A stretch of 64,000 nt of DNA, taken from Cellulosimicrobium funkei (GTDB lineage Bacteria; Actinomycetota; Actinomycetes; Actinomycetales; Cellulomonadaceae). Each line of letters begins with the position of its first letter. Positions within the stretch are counted from its first letter, which is position 1. The translations under genes and the position numbers were made by a program. The stretch is taken from NCBI RefSeq assembly GCF_001019615.1, contig NZ_JNBQ01000002.1, forward strand, positions 124,001-188,000. Direction: 5' to 3'. Shown in pieces: positions 19,384 through 27,242 of this stretch. The notes beneath the pieces were generated by a model that saw only the letters and a list, made by a program, of their open reading frames with translations, had not been told where the DNA came from and searched no databases.

Positions 19384-21894
19384 CTACGGCGTGGGGGCGT
19401 GGGCGAGGACGGCGTCGAGCAGGCGGACGGCGGCGGCCTTCTCGAGCGGGGCGTTGTACGACCCGCACTTGGGGGACTGGACGCACGCCGGGCAGCCGTC
19501 GTGGCAGGGGCAGCGCGCGATGGCGTCGCGCGTCGCGCGGAGCCACGTCGCGCCGAGCTCGTACCCGCGCTCGGCGAAGCCGGCACCGCCGGGGTAGGCG
19601 TCGTGCACGAACACGGTCGCCTCGCCGGTGTCGGCGTGCAGGGCGGTGGAGACGCCGCCGAGGTCCCAGCGGTCGCACGTCGCGAGGAGCGGGAGCAGGC
19701 CGATCGACGCGTGCTCGGCGGCGTGCAGCGCGCCGGGCAGCTCGTCGGCGTCGACACCCGCCTCCTCGATCACCGACTGCGGGACGGTCCACCACACGGC
19801 CATCGTGGGGAGCGTGCGCTCGGGGAGGTCGAGCGTCTCCGTGCCGAGGACCTGCATGTCGAGGAGGCGGCGGCGCTGGAAGCTCACGACCTGCGAGCAC
19901 ACGTCGACCGGGCCGTAACCCCAGCCGACGGGCCCCCAGGAGCGCTCGACGACCTCGCGCCCCGCCGCGACGTCGCCGTCGGCGGGGTCGTCGACGATCG
20001 TGATGGACGTCGTAGAGCGGGACCACGTCCCGTGGTCGACGTCCTGGCGGCGCACGAGCGCGACATGGTCGGCGAGGTCGAGGTGCTCGACGACGTAGGT
20101 GCGCCCCTGGTGGACGTACACCGCGCCGTCGTGGACGGACCCGTCCGCGGACGCGGCGTCGACCGTGCCGAGCAGCCGGCCGGTGCGCGCCTCGGCGACC
20201 CGCACGGGCGCGCCGCCCGAGCCGCGCAGGTCGGTCATGCCCGACGCGGGCTGTGCGTGCGTCCAGTACCAGCCGGACGCGCGACGGCGCAGCGCGCCGC
20301 GGGCGACGAGCACGTCGAGCAGACCGCGCACGGCGTCGGGGTCGCCGAACGCCGCGAGGTCGTCGGAGCGCAGCGGGTTCTCGGCCGCGGCCGCGCACAG
20401 GTGGGGCGCGAGCACGTACGGGTTCGCGGGGTCGAACACGGTCGCCTCGAGCGGGGCGTCGAACACGGCCTCGGGGTGGTGCACGAGGAACGTGTCGAGC
20501 GGGTCCTCCCGCGCGACGAACGCCACGAGGCCGTCCGCGCCCGCGCGCCCGGCGCGGCCCGCCTGCTGCCACACCGACATGCGCGTTCCCGGCCAGCCCG
20601 CGATGAGGACCGCGTCAAGACCCGAGATGTCGACGCCCAGCTCGAGCGCGTTGGTCGTCGCGAGGCCCAGGACGTCGCCGGTGCGCACGGCGTCCTCGAG
20701 CTCGCGCCGCTCCTCGGGCAGGTATCCGCCCCGGTAGGCGGCGACGCGCCGCACGAGCCGCGGGTCGACGACGCGCACGCTGTCCTGCGTCTGGACCGCG
20801 ACCGACTCCGCCCCGCGGCGCGAGCGCGTGAACGCGAGCGTGCGCGCGCCCGCGATGACGAGGTCCGCGAGCAGGTCCGCGGCCTCGGCCGTCGCGCTGC
20901 GGCGGGGGTGCTCGGCCGCGGCGTCGACCGTCGTCGGGACGGTCGGGTCGTCGTCGTGCCCCTCGGCGGGACCGGCGGCGGTGGCCGGGTCGAAGCCCAC
21001 GACGACGGGCGGCTCCCACAGCGCGAACGTCTTGCGCCCCGCGGGCGAGGTGTCCTGCGCGACCGTCACGACGTCGTCGGGCTCGACCCCCACGAGGCGC
21101 GCGGCGCTCGTCGCGGGGTCGGCCGTCGTGGCCGACGCGACGACGAACGTCGGCGGGCGGTCGCCCTCGCGCGCGTAGTGCGCGGCCAGGCGACGCAGGC
21201 GTCTCAGGACCAGGGACACGTGCGCACCGAACACCCCGCGGTAGGCGTGGCCCTCGTCGACGACGACGTACCGCAGGTCGCGCAGCAGCCGCGACCAGCC
21301 GCGGTGGTACGGCAGGAGCGCGAAGTGCAGGAAGTCCGGGTTGGTCAGCACGACGTCGGCGTGCTCGCGGACCCAGCGCCGCTCGTCCTGCCCGGTGTCG
21401 CCGTCGCACGTCGCGACCCGCACGTCGCGCGTCCCCGCGGCGTCGAGCAGCCGCTGGAGCCCCGAGAGCTGGTCGGCGGCGAGCGCCTTGGTGGGCGACA
21501 GGTAGAGCACGGCGCCACGTCGGGCGACCGACTCGATGCGGCCGGGGTCGAGGAGACGTGCGGCGGCGTCGGCCCGTACCGAGGAGAGGGCGGGGAGCCA
21601 GAACGCGAGCGACTTGCCGGACCCCGTCGAGGTGGCGAGCGCGACGTGCCGGCCCGACCACGCGGCGTCGGCCGCGACGACCTGGTGCTCCCACGGGCGG
21701 TCCACGCCGAGCGCGCGGTACCCCGCGACGAGCGACGCGTCGGCCCAGTCCGGCCACTCCGCCTGCGTGCCCGCCCGCGCGGGCAGCTCGCGCACGTGCA
21801 GCAGCCGCTCGTCGCGCCGCCCGCCCGCGCGCAGCACGTCGAGCAGGGCCGCGCTCGTCGATCGCAGGGAGGTAGGGGCGGGGGCGTGCGGCAC
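19384..21894 (-). CDS. DEAH-box helicase with DUF1998 (MrfA/YprA-like)
   Basis: An 836-residue SF2 helicase. Motif I STGSGKS, Ia SPTKALAADQ, II VVVDEGH (DEGH rather than DEAH), III VASATT, IV-VI in the second RecA domain (LAFTRSRRGAES, ATNALELGVDISGLD, QQAGRAGRAG). The C-terminal DUF1998 domain has the zinc tetrad C-x-C-x3-C-x2-C in CPCHDGCPAC plus PKCG. In Bacillus this family (MrfA) acts in DNA damage repair. GTG start at 21894 with GGGAG 9 nt upstream. Adjacent to the tad locus, as in the conserved helicase/secretion neighbourhood. Confidence 0.9.
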   Translation of the reverse strand: MPHAPAPTSLRSTSAALLDVLRAGGRRDERLLHVRELPARAGTQAEWPDWADASLVAGYRALGVDRPWEHQVVAADAAWSGRHVALATSTGSGKSLAFWLPALSSVRADAAARLLDPGRIESVARRGAVLYLSPTKALAADQLSGLQRLLDAAGTRDVRVATCDGDTGQDERRWVREHADVVLTNPDFLHFALLPYHRGWSRLLRDLRYVVVDEGHAYRGVFGAHVSLVLRRLRRLAAHYAREGDRPPTFVVASATTADPATSAARLVGVEPDDVVTVAQDTSPAGRKTFALWEPPVVVGFDPATAAGPAEGHDDDPTVPTTVDAAAEHPRRSATAEAADLLADLVIAGARTLAFTRSRRGAESVAVQTQDSVRVVDPRLVRRVAAYRGGYLPEERRELEDAVRTGDVLGLATTNALELGVDISGLDAVLIAGWPGTRMSVWQQAGRAGRAGADGLVAFVAREDPLDTFLVHHPEAVFDAPLEATVFDPANPYVLAPHLCAAAAENPLRSDDLAAFGDPDAVRGLLDVLVARGALRRRASGWYWTHAQPASGMTDLRGSGGAPVRVAEARTGRLLGTVDAASADGSVHDGAVYVHQGRTYVVEHLDLADHVALVRRQDVDHGTWSRSTTSITIVDDPADGDVAAGREVVERSWGPVGWGYGPVDVCSQVVSFQRRRLLDMQVLGTETLDLPERTLPTMAVWWTVPQSVIEEAGVDADELPGALHAAEHASIGLLPLLATCDRWDLGGVSTALHADTGEATVFVHDAYPGGAGFAERGYELGATWLRATRDAIARCPCHDGCPACVQSPKCGSYNAPLEKAAAVRLLDAVLAHAPTP

Positions 21895-21996
21895 GCTCCG
21901 AGTCTCCCACCTCCGGCCCACCCTTCGGCCGACGGCGGCCGCGCTCGGGACCTCCGGCCCTCGCGCCAGGCACGGCGCGCGGCCGAGGATCGGGTC

Positions 21997-22656
21997 ATGG
22001 GAGCGGTGCGTGGGGTCCGGTTCGTGGCGACGACGGCGCTCGCCGTCGGGGCGCTCCTGCTCACCCGGCGCATGACCCAGACGTGGGGCACGTGGGAGGG
22101 CGAGCACGAGTGCGTGCTCCCGGGCGACGACCTCGTGCCCGACGCGCGCGCCGTCGTCGCGACGCGCGCGGTCACGGTCGACGCGCCGCCGTCGGAGGTC
22201 TGGCCGTGGCTGGTGCAGCTCGGTCAGGGTCGTGGCGGGTTCTACTCCTACGACGCGCTGGAGAACCTGATCGGCCTGGACATCCGCAGCGCGGACGCGA
22301 TCGAGGAGCGCTGGCAGGGCTTGGCCGTGGGCGACGACGTCCACCTCGCCGACGAGGCCGTCCTGCGCGTCGCGCTCCTGGAGCCGGGCTCGCACCTCGT
22401 GCTGCTCGGCGCCCCCGGTCCGGGGCAGCCGGACACGATGCCGTTCCGGTTCTCCTGGGCGTTCGTCGTCCGCCCGCTCCCGCCGGGCGAGGACGGCACG
22501 CCCCGGTCGCGTCTGCTGGTCCGTGAGCGGTACCTGCCACTGGGCGCCGCGGGCCGGGCCGTCGTCGAGGCGGTGCAGCCCGTGAGCTTCCTCATGACGC
22601 AGAAGATGCTGCGCGGCATCCGCACCCGCGCCGAGCACGCCGCCGCACCCCGCTGA
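21997..22656 (+). CDS. SRPBCC-fold protein
   Basis: A 219-residue protein: short N-terminal hydrophobic segment ([13 protein letters not shown]) then a START/Bet v1-like SRPBCC domain beginning [31 protein letters not shown], a motif common to small actinobacterial SRPBCC proteins of unknown ligand. Start ATG with GAGG 9 nt upstream. Divergent from the DEAH helicase. Function unknown; binding of a hydrophobic ligand is the family property. Confidence 0.75.
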   Translation: MGAVRGVRFVATTALAVGALLLTRRMTQTWGTWEGEHECVLPGDDLVPDARAVVATRAVTVDAPPSEVWPWLVQLGQGRGGFYSYDALENLIGLDIRSADAIEERWQGLAVGDDVHLADEAVLRVALLEPGSHLVLLGAPGPGQPDTMPFRFSWAFVVRPLPPGEDGTPRSRLLVRERYLPLGAAGRAVVEAVQPVSFLMTQKMLRGIRTRAEHAAAPR

Positions 22657-22657
22657 C

Positions 22658-22703
22658 ATGCGGTGGGTCCCGTCAGGGTCGTGGGACGGGAACCCACCGC
22701 ATG
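22658..22703. terminator. Bidirectional hairpin terminator
   Basis: CATGCGGTGGGT-CCCGTC pairs with GACGGG-A-ACCCACCGCATG with one bulge and a 10-nt loop, between two convergent genes, touching the SRPBCC stop codon. Confidence 0.8.
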
Positions 22704-22726
22704 CTCGGCGGGGCCTGCGGGGCGGG

Positions 22727-24118
22727 TCAGCCGCGGAAGACCTCGACCACCGCGCGGGAGAGGTACCACGGGTCGACGACGGCGGTCAGCTCGCGCGCGG
22801 AGTGCATCGAGAGGATGGGGACGCCGACGTCGACCGTGCGGATGCCGAGGCGGGTCGCGGTGAGCGGGCCGATCGTCGAGCCGCACGGCACGGTGTTCTT
22901 CGACACGAACTCCTGGCTCGGCACCCCGGCCCGTGCGCAGGCCCGCGCCCAGGCCGCCGCGCCGTGCGCGTCGGTCGTGTACCGCTGGTTGGCGTTGATC
23001 TTGAGGATCGGCCCGCCGCCCGCGAGGGGCCGGTTCGCGGGGTCGTGGCGCTCCGGGTAGTTGGGGTGCACCGAGTGCCCGACGTCGCTCGACACGCAGA
23101 GCGACGCCGCGAGCTGACGATGCCGCTCCTCGTCGGTCGCGCCGAGGCCGGCCGCGACCCGGTCGAGCACGTCGGCGAGGAACGGGCCCGACGCCCCGGA
23201 GCGCGACTCCGACCCGATCTCCTCGTGGTCGAACGCGGCGAGCACGGGGATCGCGTCGCCCTCGACGGGCCGGTCGGGCGTGCCCGCGACCTCGAGCAGC
23301 GCGACGAGCCCGGCGTGCACCGACAGCAGGTTGTCGAGCCGCCCGGACGCGAGGAACGCGCCGTGCGCACCGAAGACGCGCGGCGGCTGCGTGTCCGCGA
23401 CGACGACGTCGTACCCGGCGATCTCGCTCGCACGCACGCCCGCGTGGTGCGCGAGCTCCACGAGCACGTCCCCGCCGCTCGTCCCGTGCGGCGCGCCCGC
23501 GGCGTCGGACCCGGCCGGCCCCGACGCCGACGCGAGCCCCCACACGGGCTGCGTGTGCTGCTGCTTGTCGAGCGCGAGCCCGTCGTTCGCCGCGCGGTCG
23601 AGGTGGATCGCGAGCTGCGGGATGCGCAGGAGCGGCCCGGTGCGCACCAGGTGCTCCTCGCCGTCGACCGTGACCAGGCGTCCGGCGAGCTCGAGCTCGC
23701 GGTCGAGCCACGAGTTGAGCAGCGGCCCGCCGTAGACCTCCACGCCTGCCTGCCACCAGCCCTCGCGGCCCACGCTCGGGCGCGGCTTGAGCTTGAAGCC
23801 GGGGGAGTCGGTGTGGGCACCGAGGATCGCGAACGGCGTCGTCGCGGTCGCGCCGGCCGGGACCGCCCAGGCGATCACCGCGCCGTCGCGCACGACGACG
23901 TACCGCCCGCCCGCGGGCCCGTCGCCCCCGCTGCCGCCCGCCGACGGCCACGCCGCCGTCTCGTCGAGCCGCTCGAAGCCCGCAGCCTCCAGGCGGCGCG
24001 CGACCTCGTGGGCCGCGTGGTAGGACGACGGGGACGCCTCGACGAACGTCGCGAGGTCCTGCGCGTGCGCGCGCTCGTGGGGGGTGGGGTCGGTCACGGG
24101 GGTGCTGGGCGTCGACAC
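22727..24118 (-). CDS. M18 family aminopeptidase (aspartyl aminopeptidase type)
   Basis: A 463-residue zinc aminopeptidase of the cytosol, probably removing acidic N-terminal residues. Metal ligands are visible in GAHTDSPG (His102, Asp104), DHEEIGSES, SSDVGHSVHPNYPE and SMHSARE. Start GTG at 24118: leaderless, with TAGGGT 7 nt upstream. Monocistronic and divergent from the alpha/beta hydrolase, sharing a symmetrical promoter region. Confidence 0.92.
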   Translation of the reverse strand: MSTPSTPVTDPTPHERAHAQDLATFVEASPSSYHAAHEVARRLEAAGFERLDETAAWPSAGGSGGDGPAGGRYVVVRDGAVIAWAVPAGATATTPFAILGAHTDSPGFKLKPRPSVGREGWWQAGVEVYGGPLLNSWLDRELELAGRLVTVDGEEHLVRTGPLLRIPQLAIHLDRAANDGLALDKQQHTQPVWGLASASGPAGSDAAGAPHGTSGGDVLVELAHHAGVRASEIAGYDVVVADTQPPRVFGAHGAFLASGRLDNLLSVHAGLVALLEVAGTPDRPVEGDAIPVLAAFDHEEIGSESRSGASGPFLADVLDRVAAGLGATDEERHRQLAASLCVSSDVGHSVHPNYPERHDPANRPLAGGGPILKINANQRYTTDAHGAAAWARACARAGVPSQEFVSKNTVPCGSTIGPLTATRLGIRTVDVGVPILSMHSARELTAVVDPWYLSRAVVEVFRG

Positions 24119-24123
24119 AGGCT

Positions 24124-24160
24124 CCACCCTACGCACGCCCAGGAGCGCTCCGTAGGGTGG
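24124..24160. promoter_or_regulatory. Mirror-image divergent promoters with 10-bp inverted repeat
   Basis: CCACCCTACG and CGTAGGGTGG form a perfect 10-bp inverted repeat 17 bp apart. Each arm contains TAGGGT reading outwards: the minus-strand copy (24126-24131) is the leaderless -10 of the aminopeptidase and the plus-strand copy (24153-24158) is a candidate -10 for the hydrolase 48 nt downstream. Confidence 0.6.
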
Positions 24161-24205
24161 TCGAGGCCGGGTGCCGGAGCGTGACGCGAGAAGAACGGAG
24201 TCCGC

Positions 24206-24976
24206 ATGACCTGGGTCGTCCTGCCGGGCCTCGCCCTGACCCCCGAGGACTTCGTCCCTCTCGCGCGCGCCCTCGGCGCCGCGGGCGGCACCGACGACGT
24301 CCGCGTCCTCGACGCGTGGCGCGTGCCCGTGACGGGACCGGTCGACGCGGTGCGCGCCGGGCTCGGCGTCGACGGGTCGGAGCCCGTCGACCTCGTCGGG
24401 CACTCCGTCGGCGGGCTCACCGCGCTCGAGTGGGCGCTGCTCCACCCGGACGAGGTCCGCCGTCTCGTGCTCCTCGACCCGACGAGCCCGTGGGAGGCGC
24501 ACCTCCCGGCGTTGCACACGGGGCGGGCCCTGGCCCGGGCGGGCACCGCGGCGGCGAGCGTGCTCGCGGCCGGCCTCGCCGTGACGGGACCGGAGCTGCG
24601 CCGCGTGGGCGTCCGGGTGGTCGCGCGTCGGCCGGACCGCCTCCCGCACCACGTCTCCCGCGCCCGCTACGGGTCGCGCGACGCGTGGACGACGCTCGCC
24701 CACCAGTGGTTCGCGAGCTGGGAGCAGGCGCCGCGCGTCCGTGCTCTGCTCGACGGCGGCCGCGCGCTCCCCACGTCCGTCGACCCCCTGCTCATCACCG
24801 GGCTCCGGGCGAGCGCGCGCTTCCTGCGCCAGCAGCGCGAGCTCTCCGACCGGCTCGCCGTCCCGCGCGTCGGCCTCGCGGGCGAGGGCCACCTCTTCCC
24901 GCTCACCCGGCCCGACGTCGTCGCGCACCTCGCGCTGGGCTCAGCCGGTGGGGGGACCGCGAGCGCCGTGGCGTGA
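24206..24976 (+). CDS. Alpha/beta-fold hydrolase
   Basis: A 256-residue protein with the alpha/beta hydrolase core: oxyanion region VVLPGLALTPEDF, nucleophile elbow GHSVGG (Ser at about residue 72), and the C-terminal His in GEGHLFPL. The Asp is probably in the VDPLLITG strand region. ATG with GGAG about 6 nt upstream. Substrate unknown; esterase-like or lipase-like activity is all that can be said. Confidence 0.82.
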   Translation: MTWVVLPGLALTPEDFVPLARALGAAGGTDDVRVLDAWRVPVTGPVDAVRAGLGVDGSEPVDLVGHSVGGLTALEWALLHPDEVRRLVLLDPTSPWEAHLPALHTGRALARAGTAAASVLAAGLAVTGPELRRVGVRVVARRPDRLPHHVSRARYGSRDAWTTLAHQWFASWEQAPRVRALLDGGRALPTSVDPLLITGLRASARFLRQQRELSDRLAVPRVGLAGEGHLFPLTRPDVVAHLALGSAGGGTASAVA

Positions 24977-25052
24977 TGGCGGGTCCGCCGGGAGCGCCTC
25001 CACGATGCGCGCACCGCGGTCCGGTGACGAAGGCGACCGGGCCCGCGGTCGC

Positions 25053-26480
25053 TCAGCGGACGACGAACGACGCCGGCTCGGAGACCAGCCAGCCCTCGAA
25101 GAGAGGAGCGTCGTCGCCGGTCTGGGTGGCACCCCAGGAGCCATCCTTCTGCAACAGGCTGTACGACGTGATCGTCCAGGGCAGGAGCCCGTGGTAGGTG
25201 TACGTACCGGGAGGCAGGGTCCCTCCCGTGGCGGCGCCGTCGTCACAGCGGATCTCGGCGGAGTACTCGAACGGCACCGGCTCCTCGGCGGCGAGCACCG
25301 TGGTCCGCAGGTCCGCCGACGTCCGGGAGCTCGACCTCGTGGAGCTGACGATCAAGCCGTCGCGCACCACGACGTAGGCGTTCGCCGTGGTCGGGTAGGC
25401 GGCCCGGACCTGGGCGAGCGAGTCGCCGTAGAGCATCGAGGCACGCGTCGTGGTCGTGCCCGACCCCACCTGGATCGCCCCCGGTCGAGCCAGGTACGCG
25501 AGGACCGACGTCGACGGCGTGGGCGCGGGCATGCCGCACTCGAGGTCTGCGGACGTGGGCCCGGACGGGAACGTCGTGGACGGGCCCGTGGCTGCGTGCA
25601 CGAGGGGGTCCGGCGCCTCGGCCCCCTCCGCCTGCCCGGGCGGGTCCGGCGGGTCGACGACGACCGGCACGGTGGTGGAGACCAGCCAGCCGTCGAAGAG
25701 CGGTGTCGCGCGGCCCGCGCCCGACGGTGACTCCCCGTCGTCGTGGGTCTCCGCCGCGTGGGGCAGGACGGTCCACGGCACGATGACGGCGAGCTCGTAC
25801 TCGCCCGGCTCCAGCGAGGGCGACTCGCCCGCGCCGTAGAGGTCGCAGACGGCGAACGAGTCGACGGAGAGAGCGAGGGGGACGACGGACCCGGCGGCGA
25901 GCTCGGTCGGTGCCTCGTCGTGCGCCGGGTCGGGCCACCTGGCGGTGGTCGAGACGATCGTGCCGTCCTGGACCAGCACATAGCCGGCGCGCACCGTGGG
26001 GTCGAGCGCGACCACGTCGGCGCCGTCCTCGACCCGGAGCTGCGCGACGACGTCGGCGAGCCCGGGCGAGGGCACCGACAGGGCGGAGGTCTCGACGGTC
26101 GCGGTCGCGAGCAGGTCGGCGCCGGTGGCGGCCGGGGCCGGGCTGCCGCATCGGAGGTCATCCTCGGTCACTGGCGCGGGGAAGTCGGCCGGGTGCGTGG
26201 GGCCAGGGTCCGTCGGCGTGGGGTCGGGGCTCGGCGCGGGCGCCGGCATGAGGGGCTCGGGACTGCGGTCCCAGGCTGCCGTGACGCCCACGCCACCGAG
26301 GACGAGCGCCAGAGCGGCGGCGGTACCGACCAGCGCCCCGCGGCGCCGCCGGGCCCGCCGCACGGCCCCGTGCAGGCGCTCGCGGGCGATCGCGTCGGCG
26401 GTCGTCGGGTGCACCGCGTCGGCGGCGGAGTGCAGAGCTCCCTCGAGGTCGAAGGGCTCGTCGGGGATGGGCCGGTTCAT
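25053..26480 (-). CDS. Membrane-anchored protein with duplicated extracellular domain, sigma-factor partner
   Basis: A 475-residue protein: 48-residue cytoplasmic part with an Arg-rich stretch, one transmembrane helix (ALVGTAAALALVLGGVGV), a Pro/Thr linker and two homologous domains of about 170 residues. Each domain has D-D-L-x-C-G-x-P-A-P / D-L-E-C-G-M-P-A-P near the start, a mid-domain Cys (VCDLYG / IRCDDG), P-G-x-Y-x-Y/L, LPWT and a closing PLF-[DE]-GWLVS. ATGA overlap with the sigma factor gene indicates co-translation. By position it may be an anti-sigma factor or a surface sensor, but no zinc anti-sigma motif is present. Family not recognised. Confidence 0.75.
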   Translation of the reverse strand: MNRPIPDEPFDLEGALHSAADAVHPTTADAIARERLHGAVRRARRRRGALVGTAAALALVLGGVGVTAAWDRSPEPLMPAPAPSPDPTPTDPGPTHPADFPAPVTEDDLRCGSPAPAATGADLLATATVETSALSVPSPGLADVVAQLRVEDGADVVALDPTVRAGYVLVQDGTIVSTTARWPDPAHDEAPTELAAGSVVPLALSVDSFAVCDLYGAGESPSLEPGEYELAVIVPWTVLPHAAETHDDGESPSGAGRATPLFDGWLVSTTVPVVVDPPDPPGQAEGAEAPDPLVHAATGPSTTFPSGPTSADLECGMPAPTPSTSVLAYLARPGAIQVGSGTTTTRASMLYGDSLAQVRAAYPTTANAYVVVRDGLIVSSTRSSSRTSADLRTTVLAAEEPVPFEYSAEIRCDDGAATGGTLPPGTYTYHGLLPWTITSYSLLQKDGSWGATQTGDDAPLFEGWLVSEPASFVVR

Positions 26481-27010
26481 CGCGCACCTCGCTGGTTCTG
26501 CACGGTCAGGTCGTCGTCGGTCGCTCGGACCGGGCCCAGGCGGGCGGCGAGCTTGGCGTTCGCGTCGCTGAGATACCTCTTGGCCGTCCCTTCGCTGATC
26601 CCCAGCTGCGTGGCGACGCTCCGGACGGGTAGGTCGCTGAAGTACCGGAGGACCACGCAGGCGCGCTCTCGGGGCGAGAGCGCGCCGAGCGCCTCCACGA
26701 TGTCGAGGCGTACCTCGGGGAGGTGCGTCGTGTGCGTCTCGGGTCGAGGACCGAGCAGGTGCAGCACCCCGTCCCATCGCTTGCGGCGGCGTGTGCCGTC
26801 CACGAAGGCCGTGAGGATCGAACGGCGCACGTAGCTCTCGGCGAGCTGGAAGTCCGTCGCGGCGCGGCCGCGGCGAAACGTCCGGAAGAGGGCTTCCTGG
26901 ACGAGGTCCTCCGCCTCGGCGGCGTCCCCCGTGAGGAGGTAGGCGTACCCCACGAGCGCCCGTCGCCGCGTGCGGACGATCTCGTCCAGCACCGTTTCCC
27001 AACGCGCCAT
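26477..27010 (-). CDS. ECF-like sigma-70 factor, SigE family
   Basis: A 177-residue sigma factor: region 2 (YAYLLTGDAAEAEDLVQEALFRTFRR) and region 4 with the HTH (LSPRERACVVLRYFSDLPVRSVATQLGISEGTAKRYLS). This matches the actinobacterial SigE-family ECF group. The ATG at 27010 is chosen because AGGAGG lies 8 nt upstream, and an extra upstream ATG is out of frame. First gene of a two-gene operon with the membrane protein. Confidence 0.88.
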   Translation of the reverse strand: MARWETVLDEIVRTRRRALVGYAYLLTGDAAEAEDLVQEALFRTFRRGRAATDFQLAESYVRRSILTAFVDGTRRRKRWDGVLHLLGPRPETHTTHLPEVRLDIVEALGALSPRERACVVLRYFSDLPVRSVATQLGISEGTAKRYLSDANAKLAARLGPVRATDDDLTVQNQRGAR

Positions 27011-27157
27011 CGCGCATGCCTCCTGCTTGTCGTGAACACCGTCGCCCTTCTCAACGACCGTGTCGAGCATTCGGTTGGGGGTCGCGCGCACATTCCCTCA
27101 CGACGTGGCGCAGCACGAGCAGGGGCTCGCTTGTGAGGCCGTGCACGAGTGGTCGTG

Positions 27158-27181
27158 ACGCACGCCACACGTGCGTAGACT
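27158..27181 (+). promoter_or_regulatory. hppA promoter with overlapping inverted repeat
   Basis: ACGCACG-ccaca-CGTGCGT (27158-27176) is a 7-bp inverted repeat immediately before and touching TAGACT (27176-27181), a good -10 hexamer 61 bp upstream of the hppA start. The repeat occupies the spacer and could be an operator. Confidence 0.5.
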
Positions 27182-27242
27182 CACCCCCATCGCTCCGGCA
27201 GGGGACCGGCGCGACGGTCGCGCGGTTCGTCAAGGAGGACGG

